A stretch of DNA of 64,000 bases. Origin: Mycolicibacterium arenosum. Lineage in GTDB: Bacteria > Actinomycetota > Actinomycetes > Mycobacteriales > Mycobacteriaceae. Made by a program: the position numbers and the translations under genes. The stretch spans positions 2,401 through 66,400 of the forward strand of contig NZ_JANDBD010000018.1 of the NCBI RefSeq assembly GCF_024320865.1. Reading direction: 5' to 3'. A model generated the notes under the pieces. The model did no database searches. It saw only the letters and a list, made by a program, of their open reading frames with translations, and was not told the origin of the DNA. Of this stretch, positions 1 to 6,556 are shown one piece after another (the stretch's first letter is position 1; each line of letters opens with the position of its first letter).

Positions 1-373
1 CGAGGGTCCTGGCATGAGCTCCCTGGCTGACATGGGCCGCGGCACCCTCGGGCCCGGCGTGACGGCCCTCATCGACGCCGTGTCACCGAAGCTCGGCGAT
101 ACCCCGTGGACCAAAGCGCTCGGGCTCAACACCTACAACGGCCCCCGCTCTACCGCGTGGACCAAGGCGCTCGGCCTCGACACCTACGAGGGTCCTGGCA
201 TGAGCTCCCTGGCTGACATGGGCCGCGGCACCCTCGGGCCCGGCGTGACGGCCCTCATCGACGCCGTGTCACCGAAGCTCGGCGATACCCCGTGGACCAA
301 AGCGCTCGGCCTCAACACCTACGACGGCCCCCGCTCTACCTACTGGGCCAAGGCGCTCGGCCTCGACAGCTAC
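1..373 (+). repeat. 186-bp tandem direct repeat, two copies
   Basis: The sequence beginning at base 1 (cgagggtcctggcatgagct) recurs at base 187. The two 186-bp copies are almost identical. Differences cluster in the last third, where the encoded residues change from N to D and from AW to YW. The unit is a multiple of three, so the reading frame is kept. The near-identity suggests a recent duplication, and more copies may lie left of the window. Confidence 0.9.
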
Positions 374-793
374 GGCGGCAGCATCAGCTCCTTCGTCGAT
401 GCCGCGGCACTGCATACTATCGAGGACCGCATCGGTAGGCCGTGGATCAAGCACCTGGGGGGAGGCTGCGCTCATGGTTCCCTTCTCGACGATGTTCTGT
501 CACCGACGAGTTTCCTCGAGGAGGAGGTTCCCCTCGTCCTGGAGACGGTTGACGTCGCCGAGCTCTCCGTCGGCGTGGTCGAGATGGACCCTCCTACAGT
601 TGTTTACGACGGTTCCAATCTCCATGAGATGACATGGTCATGGGATACACGGGATTCCGTGGCCGTCCTGGTGTCGGTGATCTTCATGCCGATGGTGGTG
701 CTGTTCCACATGCAGGGGCTCGATTGGGCGCTCCCCGCTGTGGAGTTCGTCGCCGCGCTTCTCCTGGCCTTGATTCTGCGCGATCGCAGGTAA
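2..793 (+). CDS. Repeat-containing membrane-anchored protein of unknown function (5' end outside window)
   Basis: The frame is open from base 2, and the first ATG (14) recurs at 200 inside a duplicated unit with no visible ribosome site, so the gene probably starts upstream. Two 62-residue units follow in tandem (about 2-187 and 188-373), nearly identical at DNA level. Inside each, a shorter motif recurs (KALGLxTYxGP). After the repeats comes an acidic stretch (EEEVPLVLETVD) and a C-terminal hydrophobic region of about 40 residues that could form one or two membrane helices, ending in RDRR. No catalytic motif is recognised. The repeats with a C-terminal anchor suggest a structural or surface role, but this is inference. 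It belongs to the accessory region. Confidence 0.6.
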   Translation, partial: EGPGMSSLADMGRGTLGPGVTALIDAVSPKLGDTPWTKALGLNTYNGPRSTAWTKALGLDTYEGPGMSSLADMGRGTLGPGVTALIDAVSPKLGDTPWTKALGLNTYDGPRSTYWAKALGLDSYGGSISSFVDAAALHTIEDRIGRPWIKHLGGGCAHGSLLDDVLSPTSFLEEEVPLVLETVDVAELSVGVVEMDPPTVVYDGSNLHEMTWSWDTRDSVAVLVSVIFMPMVVLFHMQGLDWALPAVEFVAALLLALILRDRR

Positions 794-909
794 AACCTGA
801 AACCTGCTGACTAGCAGCATTTCCCGTATCGGGCCAACGAAGCAAGGTCCAGACCGTGCTGGCGCAACGACCCACTACGTCATAACGCTCAACGTAAATG
901 GAGGACAGG

Positions 910-1410
910 ATGGCCGCGGTGGACGGGGCAGGTTTTGGGGATTACCGGCGGGCTGCCCTTCTAATCCGCTACGGGCGGCTCGGGGAGACAGCTGGAATCG
1001 CAGCAATCATCGCGGAGACCAACGAACTTGAGCGGTCGCCGCAGCTGCTGAAAGCGCTTCTCGAACTGAACCGTTCATTCATCGGACGGCTTCGCACCTC
1101 AGAGGGTATCGAGTTACTCGGGGACTACATCGAAAATATGTCTCGCCTGGACGTCACCAAACCACCGGGGATCGATATCCGTCGCGCTGCACGAATAATC
1201 AACAGCTATATGAGCGACGACATGGCTGGAATCGACACCGAGATGCACGCCGCCTCCAGGGAAATACGCGCCACAGAGACACTTCGACAAATCATGGATA
1301 CATTCGAAGCCGCGCTGCCCGAGCTGAATTCGCAAGTTGGGTTGCAGTGGCTGCAAACTCACGTAGACGTACTGCTGGCCCAGGAGCACGACATCGAGGG
1401 CCAAAACTGA
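910..1410 (+). CDS. Hypothetical protein, first gene of an overlapping pair
   Basis: 166 residues from ATG 910. An in-frame ATG at 898 exists, but GGAGG (900-904) sits 5 nt before 910 and favours the later start. The protein is predominantly helical by eye, soluble, with no signal peptide or metal motif. Recognisable stretches include RSFIGRLRTSEGIELLGDYI near residue 60. Its stop overlaps the start of the next gene as ATGA-type coupling (1408-1412), so the two products are likely made together and may form a complex. I do not recognise the family. Confidence 0.7.
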   Translation: MAAVDGAGFGDYRRAALLIRYGRLGETAGIAAIIAETNELERSPQLLKALLELNRSFIGRLRTSEGIELLGDYIENMSRLDVTKPPGIDIRRAARIINSYMSDDMAGIDTEMHAASREIRATETLRQIMDTFEAALPELNSQVGLQWLQTHVDVLLAQEHDIEGQN

Positions 1411-2249
1411 TGACGGACGACAGCAGCGATACAGCAGTGCTGGGGCGATCGGCTTTTCTCAAGCTCGAACACGGTTTTGTGATTCGTGACCGCCTGCGTG
1501 ACGTGCTTGCGCATGAGCAGGCAATTGAGCGGGAGTACAGCCGGCGCGATAACAGCGATGAATACGCCTCACGCACGGCGTGGGCTGAGTGGGTGCTGGA
1601 ATCGGATCTCGATTACACCGAAGCTGCGCTGCTCATGGGGGACTTTATCCACAACCTGCGTGCGGCAATGGACCACGCCGTCTGGGCGATTACCCCGAAG
1701 CACATCCAAGAGACGAAACCTACCGAGGTGGCGTTTCCGCTGCGGTCGACAGAGAAGAGCTACACCGCGTGGGCGAAGAGCCGCCGCGATTGGTACGGAC
1801 CGACGGTGTTCGAGGTGCTCAAGAGCAGCCAGCCTTTCAACGCCGTAGGCACCGGCAAGCTGCATCCGCTGCACATCCTGCAGTTTCTGTCGAACACCGA
1901 CAAGCATCAGCTCCTCAATATCGTGGCCAACAGCCAGGTCGACATGGGCGGGGTGAGCGTGGTTCCCGAGCCGCTTGGCGGTGTGGTCTCTTCGGTTAAT
2001 CAGGGGGTCGTAGCGAAAGGCTCGACACTGGCTCGGGTCGAATTCGCCAGGCCAGAACTCGCGGGCAAGACGTCGATCACGCTCGTGCCGGTGTTCGCAT
2101 TCGAACAGGTCTTTCGCTACGTCGATCAGGACAAAGCGGAGCACTGGTTGGTCGTCGGTGACGCGATGAATGAGATCGGACCCGACGTCGTGGAAGCCGT
2201 CGGATACGTCCTCTCCGCACACGTGAAGGACACTCAGAAGACCGCCTGA
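1410..2249 (+). CDS. Hypothetical protein with HEPN-like HNLRxxxDH motif
   Basis: 279 residues. The start at 1410 overlaps the stop of the preceding gene. The frame stays open upstream, but the overlap and the natural N-terminus MTDDSSDT favour this start. Two motif-like stretches stand out: GDFIHNLRAAMDHAVW near residue 80 and FLSNTDKHQLL near residue 160. HNLR..LDH with a later DKH is familiar from actinobacterial proteins of unknown function and resembles the helical RxxxxH-type arrangement of HEPN domains, but the match is loose. No membrane segment. The coupled upstream partner suggests a two-gene accessory system of unknown purpose. Confidence 0.7.
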   Translation: MTDDSSDTAVLGRSAFLKLEHGFVIRDRLRDVLAHEQAIEREYSRRDNSDEYASRTAWAEWVLESDLDYTEAALLMGDFIHNLRAAMDHAVWAITPKHIQETKPTEVAFPLRSTEKSYTAWAKSRRDWYGPTVFEVLKSSQPFNAVGTGKLHPLHILQFLSNTDKHQLLNIVANSQVDMGGVSVVPEPLGGVVSSVNQGVVAKGSTLARVEFARPELAGKTSITLVPVFAFEQVFRYVDQDKAEHWLVVGDAMNEIGPDVVEAVGYVLSAHVKDTQKTA

Positions 2250-2291
2250 GTGTGCGGAGCTGCTGTTCTCCTATACAAGCTCCTGTGCAAG

Positions 2292-2396
2292 TTATCGGTA
2301 GGCGGTCGCTCGGCTAATGCCGAACGCGGCAGCGAGTTCACTCACGGGCTCCCCGGTCTCTGCGAGCCGCAAGATATGAGACGCCGCCACCTGGGG
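2292..2396 (-). pseudogene. C-terminal remnant of a serine resolvase/invertase (HTH tail)
   Basis: On the minus strand a 34-codon open stretch reads AASHILRLAETGEP followed by VSELAAAFGISRATAYR and a stop. This is the typical C-terminal helix-turn-helix of Hin/TnpR-type serine recombinases. The frame is closed by TAA just upstream (2397-2399), and no catalytic N-terminal domain is found nearby. It is therefore a fragment left by an earlier mobile element. The region 2250-2596 otherwise holds no gene. Confidence 0.6.
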
Positions 2397-2428
2397 TTAC
2401 GTAGCTGAGAAGTGCCGCTCTCGGTGAT

Positions 2429-2451
2429 GTCTCGTTTTTTAGAAACGAGAC
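2429..2451. other. Perfect 9-bp inverted repeat with T-rich loop
   Basis: GTCTCGTTT (2429-2437) and AAACGAGAC (2443-2451) are exact reverse complements around a 5-nt loop TTTAG. It lies in the gene-free stretch 2250-2596 between the resolvase remnant and the next small gene. It could be a terminator, a recombination-site remnant or a transposon end. Nothing in the sequence decides between these. Confidence 0.5.
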
Positions 2452-2596
2452 AGAAGACTCCTGCCAACCCTCCGATTCGAACCGAGACCGGGCAGCCGAC
2501 GCCGGTCCGGGATGGGATGCCATAAGCGGTCGGGCGCAGCGGTACCGTCAATGTCGCCGACGCTTCTGTGCGGGCCATGCGATAAGGAGACGAAAA

Positions 2597-2908
2597 GTGG
2601 CCACTCCGATCAATCGACCGTTGACCGACGAGGAACGCAGCTTGCTCAACATGCTGGCGATCCGCGTGGTGGCAGAGCAGGGCGGGACGGATCTTGAGAC
2701 CGCGGCGGCTGCCCTCGACACCTTCACCGAGAAGGGTCAGGCCATTCTGCAGGGCGACGCCACAGACGTCCGCCTGGTGGTATCGGGCAAGCCGATTGTG
2801 CACGCCACCCGCGAGTGGCTGGCGTTTCACGCAGAGCACCCGGAAGCCATCGACTGGGAGCGCCACGGCCGCGTGATTCCGCGCGACGGGGAAGCCGGCG
2901 ACGGCTGA
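2597..2908 (+). CDS. Small hypothetical protein
   Basis: 103 residues from GTG 2597, supported by AAGGAG at 2584-2589 seven nt upstream. The protein is acidic and helical (MATPINRPLTDEERSLLNML) and has a motif-like C-terminal part, VHATREWLAFHAEHPEAIDW. No known domain is recognised. It stands alone after the resolvase remnant. It is more likely a real gene than a shadow because of its good ribosome site and balanced composition. Confidence 0.65.
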   Translation: MATPINRPLTDEERSLLNMLAIRVVAEQGGTDLETAAAALDTFTEKGQAILQGDATDVRLVVSGKPIVHATREWLAFHAEHPEAIDWERHGRVIPRDGEAGDG

Positions 2909-3046
2909 CCCCTCCCTAGCCTCAACCGCAACGAGAAGGTCAATACGGAGTCAATTCTTACGCTCTACGCGCGCACCCCTCGATTGTGGCGAAACCGTAG
3001 GGCGGCGGCGGCCAGAGCTGGTCAGGCCGCCGGGGAGCACTCCGGG

Positions 3047-3274
3047 TTAGTCGGCTTGGGGCACCCCGGCCCGGTCCAGGAACTCGTTGAGCGCCGCATC
3101 CACGATGTCGGTGACCGCGTACCCGCGGTCCTTCAACACCTCGATGCGCTGCTGGGTGCCTGGCCGCACATAGGTGTTCAACGGCACCTTCTGCTGCTTC
3201 TTGCGCAGCGGCAGCGCACCGGAGCCAGCCGCGGTAGCGCCGTCACGCCCCACATCTCGGGCCGAACCACTCAT
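3047..3274 (-). CDS. Ribbon-helix-helix (CopG/Arc-like) DNA-binding protein
   Basis: 75 residues. After a basic, Gly/Ala-rich tail, the core has VPLNTYVRPGTQQRIEVLK (beta strand plus helix A) and YAVTDIVDAALNEFLDRAG (helix B), the usual RHH layout of antitoxins and plasmid-type regulators. The start codon at 3274 lies within the first of two repeated elements (3273-3293), and a TANNNT hexamer (TAAGCT on the minus strand, 3286-3281) ends 6 nt before it, consistent with a leaderless transcript. It is divergent from the gene at 3357. Autorepression through the repeats is likely. No neighbouring toxin is recognised. Confidence 0.7.
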   Translation of the reverse strand: MSGSARDVGRDGATAAGSGALPLRKKQQKVPLNTYVRPGTQQRIEVLKDRGYAVTDIVDAALNEFLDRAGVPQAD

Positions 3275-3350
3275 GCACGCAGCTTACATGCAACACCCTT
3301 GCCAGTATGCACGCAGTTTGCTTGCAAATTTGCGTGCACGGCTTTACGGT
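3273..3350. promoter_or_regulatory. Divergent promoter region with repeated RHH-type operator
   Basis: The element ATGCACGCAG..T..TGCAA occurs at 3273-3293 and again at 3307-3327, 34 bp apart. A third, inverted half (TTGCGTGCAC) lies at 3330-3339, so copy two plus the inverted half form a larger dyad with GCAAATTTGC (3324-3333) inside it. A sigma-A-like promoter for the rightward gene overlaps it: TTGCAA (3322-3327), 17-bp gap, TACGGT (3345-3350), then 6 nt to ATG 3357. The arrangement is what a dimeric repressor made by the leftward gene would need to block both promoters. Confidence 0.65.
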
Positions 3351-3356
3351 GGTTCC

Positions 3357-3644
3357 ATGAGACCGGAAATGACAGCTCAAGACGACGTGAATACGCTGTG
3401 CGACTTTGCGATCCAGGTCCGCACGTTGTGTGCACAGCTAGTGGACAACCCGTTCAACACCCCCGCCGCCGAGGAGCTGCTCGATGTCCTCATCGATGAC
3501 GCGGCCGCGGCCGACCTCGCCCTGGCTCGGGTTCTGCGCACGGTGATTTGCAAGCCTGCATCCAGCGGCACACACATCCTTCGCGCCATCGCGCAGTGCT
3601 GCTGTACTCCCAAGGCCACGCCCGTCGTCTGTGCAGCGGCCTAA
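3357..3644 (+). CDS. Small hypothetical protein divergent from the RHH gene
   Basis: 95 residues from ATG 3357, placed 6 nt after a good -10 hexamer, so probably read from a leaderless mRNA. The N-terminal 60 residues are helical and acidic (VNTLCDFAIQVRTLCAQLVD, LLDVLIDDAAAADLALARVL). The C-terminus is cysteine-rich (AQCCCTPKATPVVC). No family is recognised. Its expression is likely under the operator shared with the RHH gene at 3047-3274. Confidence 0.55.
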   Translation: MRPEMTAQDDVNTLCDFAIQVRTLCAQLVDNPFNTPAAEELLDVLIDDAAAADLALARVLRTVICKPASSGTHILRAIAQCCCTPKATPVVCAAA

Positions 3645-3976
3645 AGTCGGCCCTGATTACTGCGCCCGCGACACCGCCGAAGCCAGGCTCCACCGAGCAC
3701 TGGCACGCACGGCCACAGCGATACGCCGGTGACTACACCACCGACGCCGAGCGCCACGCCGCCTACCAGGACTTCACGACGATCCTGGCCACCATGCAGT
3801 CCGTCTTCTCCCAAGCCGATGACATACACACCGCCGGCTACCTCGAAGCCCACGAACGGGTAACCAGCGGCGACGCAGACGGCCCCGAAGACGCCGAGAC
3901 GTGGGTTCCCGGCGATCTGAACCGCTACGCCCGAGCAGACTGGCTCGAAGGCTTCCGCTCACCCTTCGAGCCATAG
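3596..3976 (+). CDS. Hypothetical protein, start uncertain
   Basis: About 126 residues if GTG 3596 is used; TTG 3548 is an alternative, and both overlap the preceding gene. The confident part begins near TEHWHARPQRYAGDYTTDAE and runs through DFTTILATMQSVFSQADDIH to WLEGFRSPFEP. Codon choice in this part looks coding. The acidic C-terminus and helical core show no known motif. It is cotranscribed with the preceding gene by position. Confidence 0.45.
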   Translation: MLLYSQGHARRLCSGLKSALITAPATPPKPGSTEHWHARPQRYAGDYTTDAERHAAYQDFTTILATMQSVFSQADDIHTAGYLEAHERVTSGDADGPEDAETWVPGDLNRYARADWLEGFRSPFEP

Positions 3977-3987
3977 ACGAACCTGAG

Positions 3988-4356
3988 CTACGTCACCGGG
4001 GTTTCCAGAGTCGCGCCTTGACGTAGCTGCGCGGCGAACTGGTCTTGGACAGCCCGGCGGTGGGCCTGCTCGTCGGCCGAGAGCCGCAGTTCGGTCGCGT
4101 CGAGTATGTCGTCGTGAGAATCATACGGAGCCAACTGTTGTCGAAGCTCTCGGTCTATTGAGTCAAGTAGGTGCGCCAACTCGGGCAGCGATAGTTGCCG
4201 AGCACCCGATTCGATCTCGGCAATAGCAGACTCTGCAACGTTGGCGGCTTCGGCGAGCTCACGCTGCGACACGTCACCTTCGAGGCGAGCCAGCTTGAGC
4301 AGGTTGCCGGCTAACCGCTCGACTTGACCTCGTTGCGATGGACCCATACGTGCCAC
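3988..4356 (-). CDS. XRE-family helix-turn-helix regulator
   Basis: 122 residues from GTG 4356 (GAGG about 5 nt upstream; ATG 4347 is an alternative). Residues about 18-75 form an HTH_3/XRE domain: LLKLARLEGDVSQRELAEAA, then NVAESAIAEIESGARQLSLP and ELAHLLDSI. The C-terminal tail is helical and may dimerise. Such proteins act as phage-type repressors or antitoxins. It is the last gene of a leftward cluster with the ParB-C-like gene and an unknown gene, 46 bp downstream of the latter. No toxin gene is adjacent. Confidence 0.75.
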   Translation of the reverse strand: MARMGPSQRGQVERLAGNLLKLARLEGDVSQRELAEAANVAESAIAEIESGARQLSLPELAHLLDSIDRELRQQLAPYDSHDDILDATELRLSADEQAHRRAVQDQFAAQLRQGATLETPVT

Positions 4357-4402
4357 CTCTTCCTCGACAAGACAGGAAGTCCGGTATGGCTCCGAGCTTG
4401 CA

Positions 4403-4894
4403 TCAAACCCGGTGCTGGATCGGCCAGACCACGTGCTGTGGCCCGCGAGGCCGACCGTGGCCGAACACCGCTTCGGCCCGAAGCTCTGCGCTCTTGCTCG
4501 CGATCAGATCGGACAAGTCGTACTGCACTTCGCTGCAGGCTTCATCGAGCAGAACTCGCCGCGCCGAGGCGACCATCGCGGACGTGTCCGCACCGCTGAT
4601 CTGTGACCGCGCCGCCCAATCAGTCACACGGTCACCAATCGCATCGAACTCGGAGAGCACCATGATCGCCGCCTCGCTGGCGTACTCCTCAATGAACACG
4701 GCCCGCGCCTCGGCCGGCCACCACGCCGGGATCGGCAACTGCTTCGCGTACACCGCCGCGATAGCCGTCTCCAGCTCCACCGGATCGACCACAACCCCAC
4801 GGTAACCGTGTGAATGCAGGGACGGGATGTGTGACTCCTCCCCGGTGAGTCCGGAAGGTCGCATGTTCGCGGACCAAGGCCCGGCGGATGTCAT
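4403..4894 (-). CDS. Hypothetical protein coupled to ParB-C-like gene
   Basis: 163 residues. The start at 4894 is fixed by an ATGA overlap with the stop of the upstream gene (4891-4893). A flexible N-terminus precedes a helical region beginning VDPVELETAIAAVYAKQLP, with an aromatic patch (IPAWWPAEARAVFIEEYASE) and a long helix VASARRVLLDEACSEVQYDL. No catalytic motif is recognised. Translational coupling to a centromere-binding-like protein suggests the two act together, perhaps in maintenance of the element. Confidence 0.6.
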   Translation of the reverse strand: MTSAGPWSANMRPSGLTGEESHIPSLHSHGYRGVVVDPVELETAIAAVYAKQLPIPAWWPAEARAVFIEEYASEAAIMVLSEFDAIGDRVTDWAARSQISGADTSAMVASARRVLLDEACSEVQYDLSDLIASKSAELRAEAVFGHGRPRGPQHVVWPIQHRV

Positions 4895-5115
4895 TCAGCA
4901 GCGGTGGCTACAGGGTCGAATTCCTTGCCGGCGTTAAACTCATCTTCGAGGCGGTCGCATAGGTCAGCGATCGCCTTTCGAATGAACCGCTGCTGGTGAC
5001 CTATGCCGGTGTAGGGCAGCGTCCACGCGATTGCATTGACCATTCGATCTTTCAGCTCGATAGGCAAAGACAACAAGATGTCGGCGGATTCACCGCTAGG
5101 TCTCTTCTGAGGCAT
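4891..5115 (-). CDS. ParB C-terminal-domain-like (RHH) DNA-binding protein
   Basis: 74 residues from ATG 5115 (a TTG at 5121 is in frame). The segment LPIELKDRMVNAIAWT, followed by IGHQQRFIRKAIADLCDRLE and EDEFNAGKEFDP, closely matches the layout I know from the centromere-binding ParB C-terminal family of actinobacterial plasmids (..R..NA..WT.....F...A....L..LE...N.G..F). These small RHH proteins usually bind parS-like repeats beside a ParA. No ParA is present in this window. A palindrome GCAAATTTTGC (5118-5128) overlaps the start region and may be its operator. Confidence 0.6.
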   Translation of the reverse strand: MPQKRPSGESADILLSLPIELKDRMVNAIAWTLPYTGIGHQQRFIRKAIADLCDRLEDEFNAGKEFDPVATAAE

Positions 5116-5117
5116 CT

Positions 5118-5128
5118 GCAAATTTTGC
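5118..5128. promoter_or_regulatory. Palindrome at the start of the ParB-C-like gene
   Basis: GCAAATTTTGC is an 11-bp dyad immediately upstream of ATG 5115 on the minus strand. A nearly identical dyad, GCAAATTTGC, lies at 3324-3333 in the operator of the other RHH gene. The same protein, or related ones, may bind both sites. This is inference. Confidence 0.35.
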
Positions 5129-5207
5129 CCGCTCTTTAATCAGGCTCGCATGCTGTTGCCGATTTGATCGACAGTCCTGTCAGGAACCAAGCGCTTATCC
5201 TTGCACT

Positions 5208-5393
5208 ATGGCCGAAGAGAACAGTGGCATCGAAAGTCGAACCACCTCGCCGCGCCACTTCAGTCAGCGGATCGACATCGTTGTCCCGGCTGACTTCGAT
5301 GAACCCTTGCCGCTGGACGAGATCGAAGCTTGGGAAGCGCCTGCCGGGCAACCCCAGACCCAAGTCGCTCGCGAAAGTCGTCACGACGAATAG
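5208..5393 (+). CDS. Small acidic hypothetical protein
   Basis: 61 residues from ATG 5208. There is no Shine-Dalgarno, but TATCCT (5196-5201) ends 6 nt before the ATG, fitting a leaderless transcript. The sequence includes FSQRIDIVVPADFDEPLPLD and is hydrophilic, without known motifs. A stem-loop (5414-5430) follows 20 nt after the stop. It is divergent from the ParB-C-like gene. Its size makes it uncertain. Confidence 0.45.
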   Translation: MAEENSGIESRTTSPRHFSQRIDIVVPADFDEPLPLDEIEAWEAPAGQPQTQVARESRHDE

Positions 5394-5738
5394 CTGCTGA
5401 CACCCAGCAGGGCCTCCGTTGCACACGGAGTCGAGGGCCCCACGCCGCAGCTGGCAGCTGGCAGCTAGCCAAAACGCAACACTCCCAACGGATCACCTGT
5501 TGAAAATCGTCGCAGAATTGAAGACGACTGAAGACAGACGGCGAATATGAGCCCAATGTGGCTCAGGTGTTGGACTACGTCTCAAGCGTCGACATACGTT
5601 ACGCCTCATGCAAGGCCACCTGCGAGAGACGCAGCTCGATCATCGGAATGAGTCGATCCGATCAACGCCTCGTGCTCGTCGCCGCCCTGCAGGACAACCC
5701 AGTCTTACGTGCGCCTCGGCTCCGACCCCTAACGACCG
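5394..5738. other. 345-bp intergenic region with three 7-bp iterons
   Basis: No convincing gene: a 66-codon frame at 5558-5758 overlaps the next gene and has no ribosome site. Three contiguous copies of GCAGCTG/A lie at 5447-5467, followed by locally AT-richer sequence (5470-5560). Such an arrangement upstream of an HTH_36 protein could be a protein-binding iteron or part of an origin, but nothing proves replication. Confidence 0.4.
5414..5430 (+). terminator. Stem-loop after the 61-residue gene
   Basis: CTCCGT (5414-5419), loop TGCAC, ACGGAG (5425-5430): a 6-bp stem about 20 nt after the stop at 5393, with no U-tract. It is plausible as a mycobacterial-type terminator. Confidence 0.35.
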
Positions 5739-6551
5739 ATGAGCTGGAAAGCCCTTGACTGGGCGACTGATAGTGACATCGGCACACCGACGATGAAGCT
5801 CATCCTCATCCTCCTTGCCAATAAGGCCGACGAGCGATTCTCGTGCTTCCCCTCGGTCAAGACGCTCGCGGCGGAATCGGGAGCGGGAAGGAGCACTGTC
5901 CTTCACGCGCTCAACATGCTCGAGCAGGCAGGGCTCATCACGCGAGTCGCCCAGTATCACGAGTCCGGGGCACGGCGTTCTAGCCGATACTTCCTCAATC
6001 ATCCGCAGGCGCCACATGTGTTGGCCGGTCAAGGTCCTGATCACCCGGGTCCAGATCCCGGACGGGGGCAGTCTCGGCGCAAGACCGGGGGGGTCCAGCA
6101 TTCGGACCCCCCGAGGGTCCAGCAACAAGACGCCTTTAATCCCCCAGTAGAGCCCCCATCCGAACCGTCAGAACTGTTGCGACAGCTCCCGAATCCGTGG
6201 CGGCTCAGCCGTAGGGATGTAGCGCGACTTTCACCAGAAGTCGAGCGTGCCTTGGCGTCGGGATGGACCGTGCCGAGTCTGCAGGCCCATCTATCGCAGA
6301 ACCCAGGCGGTGTTCGGAATGCCGCCGCGGTACTGACCCGTCGACTTGCCGAACTCCCCCAGCCACCCACGGGGTCAAATCGGAGCCGCGCGCAGTGGTG
6401 CGGGGAATGTGGAGACGATAGGTCACGAACCATCAGCATCACCCTCCCCGACGGCACGGACGCAGCACGATTCTGTCCTCGCTGCAGTCCCCAATCGCAG
6501 TCTCAGTCGACCAAACCGCACGTCCCGTATTTTCAACCAACTGAGGAGTAG
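5739..6551 (+). CDS. HTH_36 (MarR-like winged-helix) element protein with C-terminal zinc knuckle
   Basis: 270 residues. Residues 1-90 form a winged helix-turn-helix typical of Rep/plasmid and phage-type HTH_36 proteins: MKLILILLANKADERFSCFP, SVKTLAAESGAGRSTVLHAL and LEQAGLITRV. A Pro/Gln-rich linker follows (100-160), then a helical part, and finally a CxxC pair (WCGECGDD) and a second pair (FCPRCSPQ), which looks like a zinc ribbon. Proteins of this kind usually sit just before xis and int in actinobacterial integrative elements, as here. The role is probably element regulation or replication initiation; which one cannot be told. Its stop region carries GAGGAG for the next gene. Confidence 0.65.
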   Translation: MSWKALDWATDSDIGTPTMKLILILLANKADERFSCFPSVKTLAAESGAGRSTVLHALNMLEQAGLITRVAQYHESGARRSSRYFLNHPQAPHVLAGQGPDHPGPDPGRGQSRRKTGGVQHSDPPRVQQQDAFNPPVEPPSEPSELLRQLPNPWRLSRRDVARLSPEVERALASGWTVPSLQAHLSQNPGGVRNAAAVLTRRLAELPQPPTGSNRSRAQWCGECGDDRSRTISITLPDGTDAARFCPRCSPQSQSQSTKPHVPYFQPTEE

Positions 6552-6556
6552 TAAAA

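Noticed and set aside
2461..2510. A GATTCGAACCGAGACC stretch resembling a tRNA T-arm (possible att remnant)
   Set aside because: Only four of five T-stem pairs form, no acceptor stem or CCA follows, and it does not match the tRNA-Val in the window.
3988..4894. Type II toxin-antitoxin pair (XRE antitoxin plus upstream gene)
   Set aside because: The 163-residue protein shows no HigB/RelE/HipA/GNAT motif, and order and spacing (46 bp) are not decisive, so no toxin is claimed.
5558..5758. 66-codon frame overlapping the start of the HTH_36 gene
   Set aside because: GTG start without ribosome site, no recognisable composition, and it runs into a clear gene.
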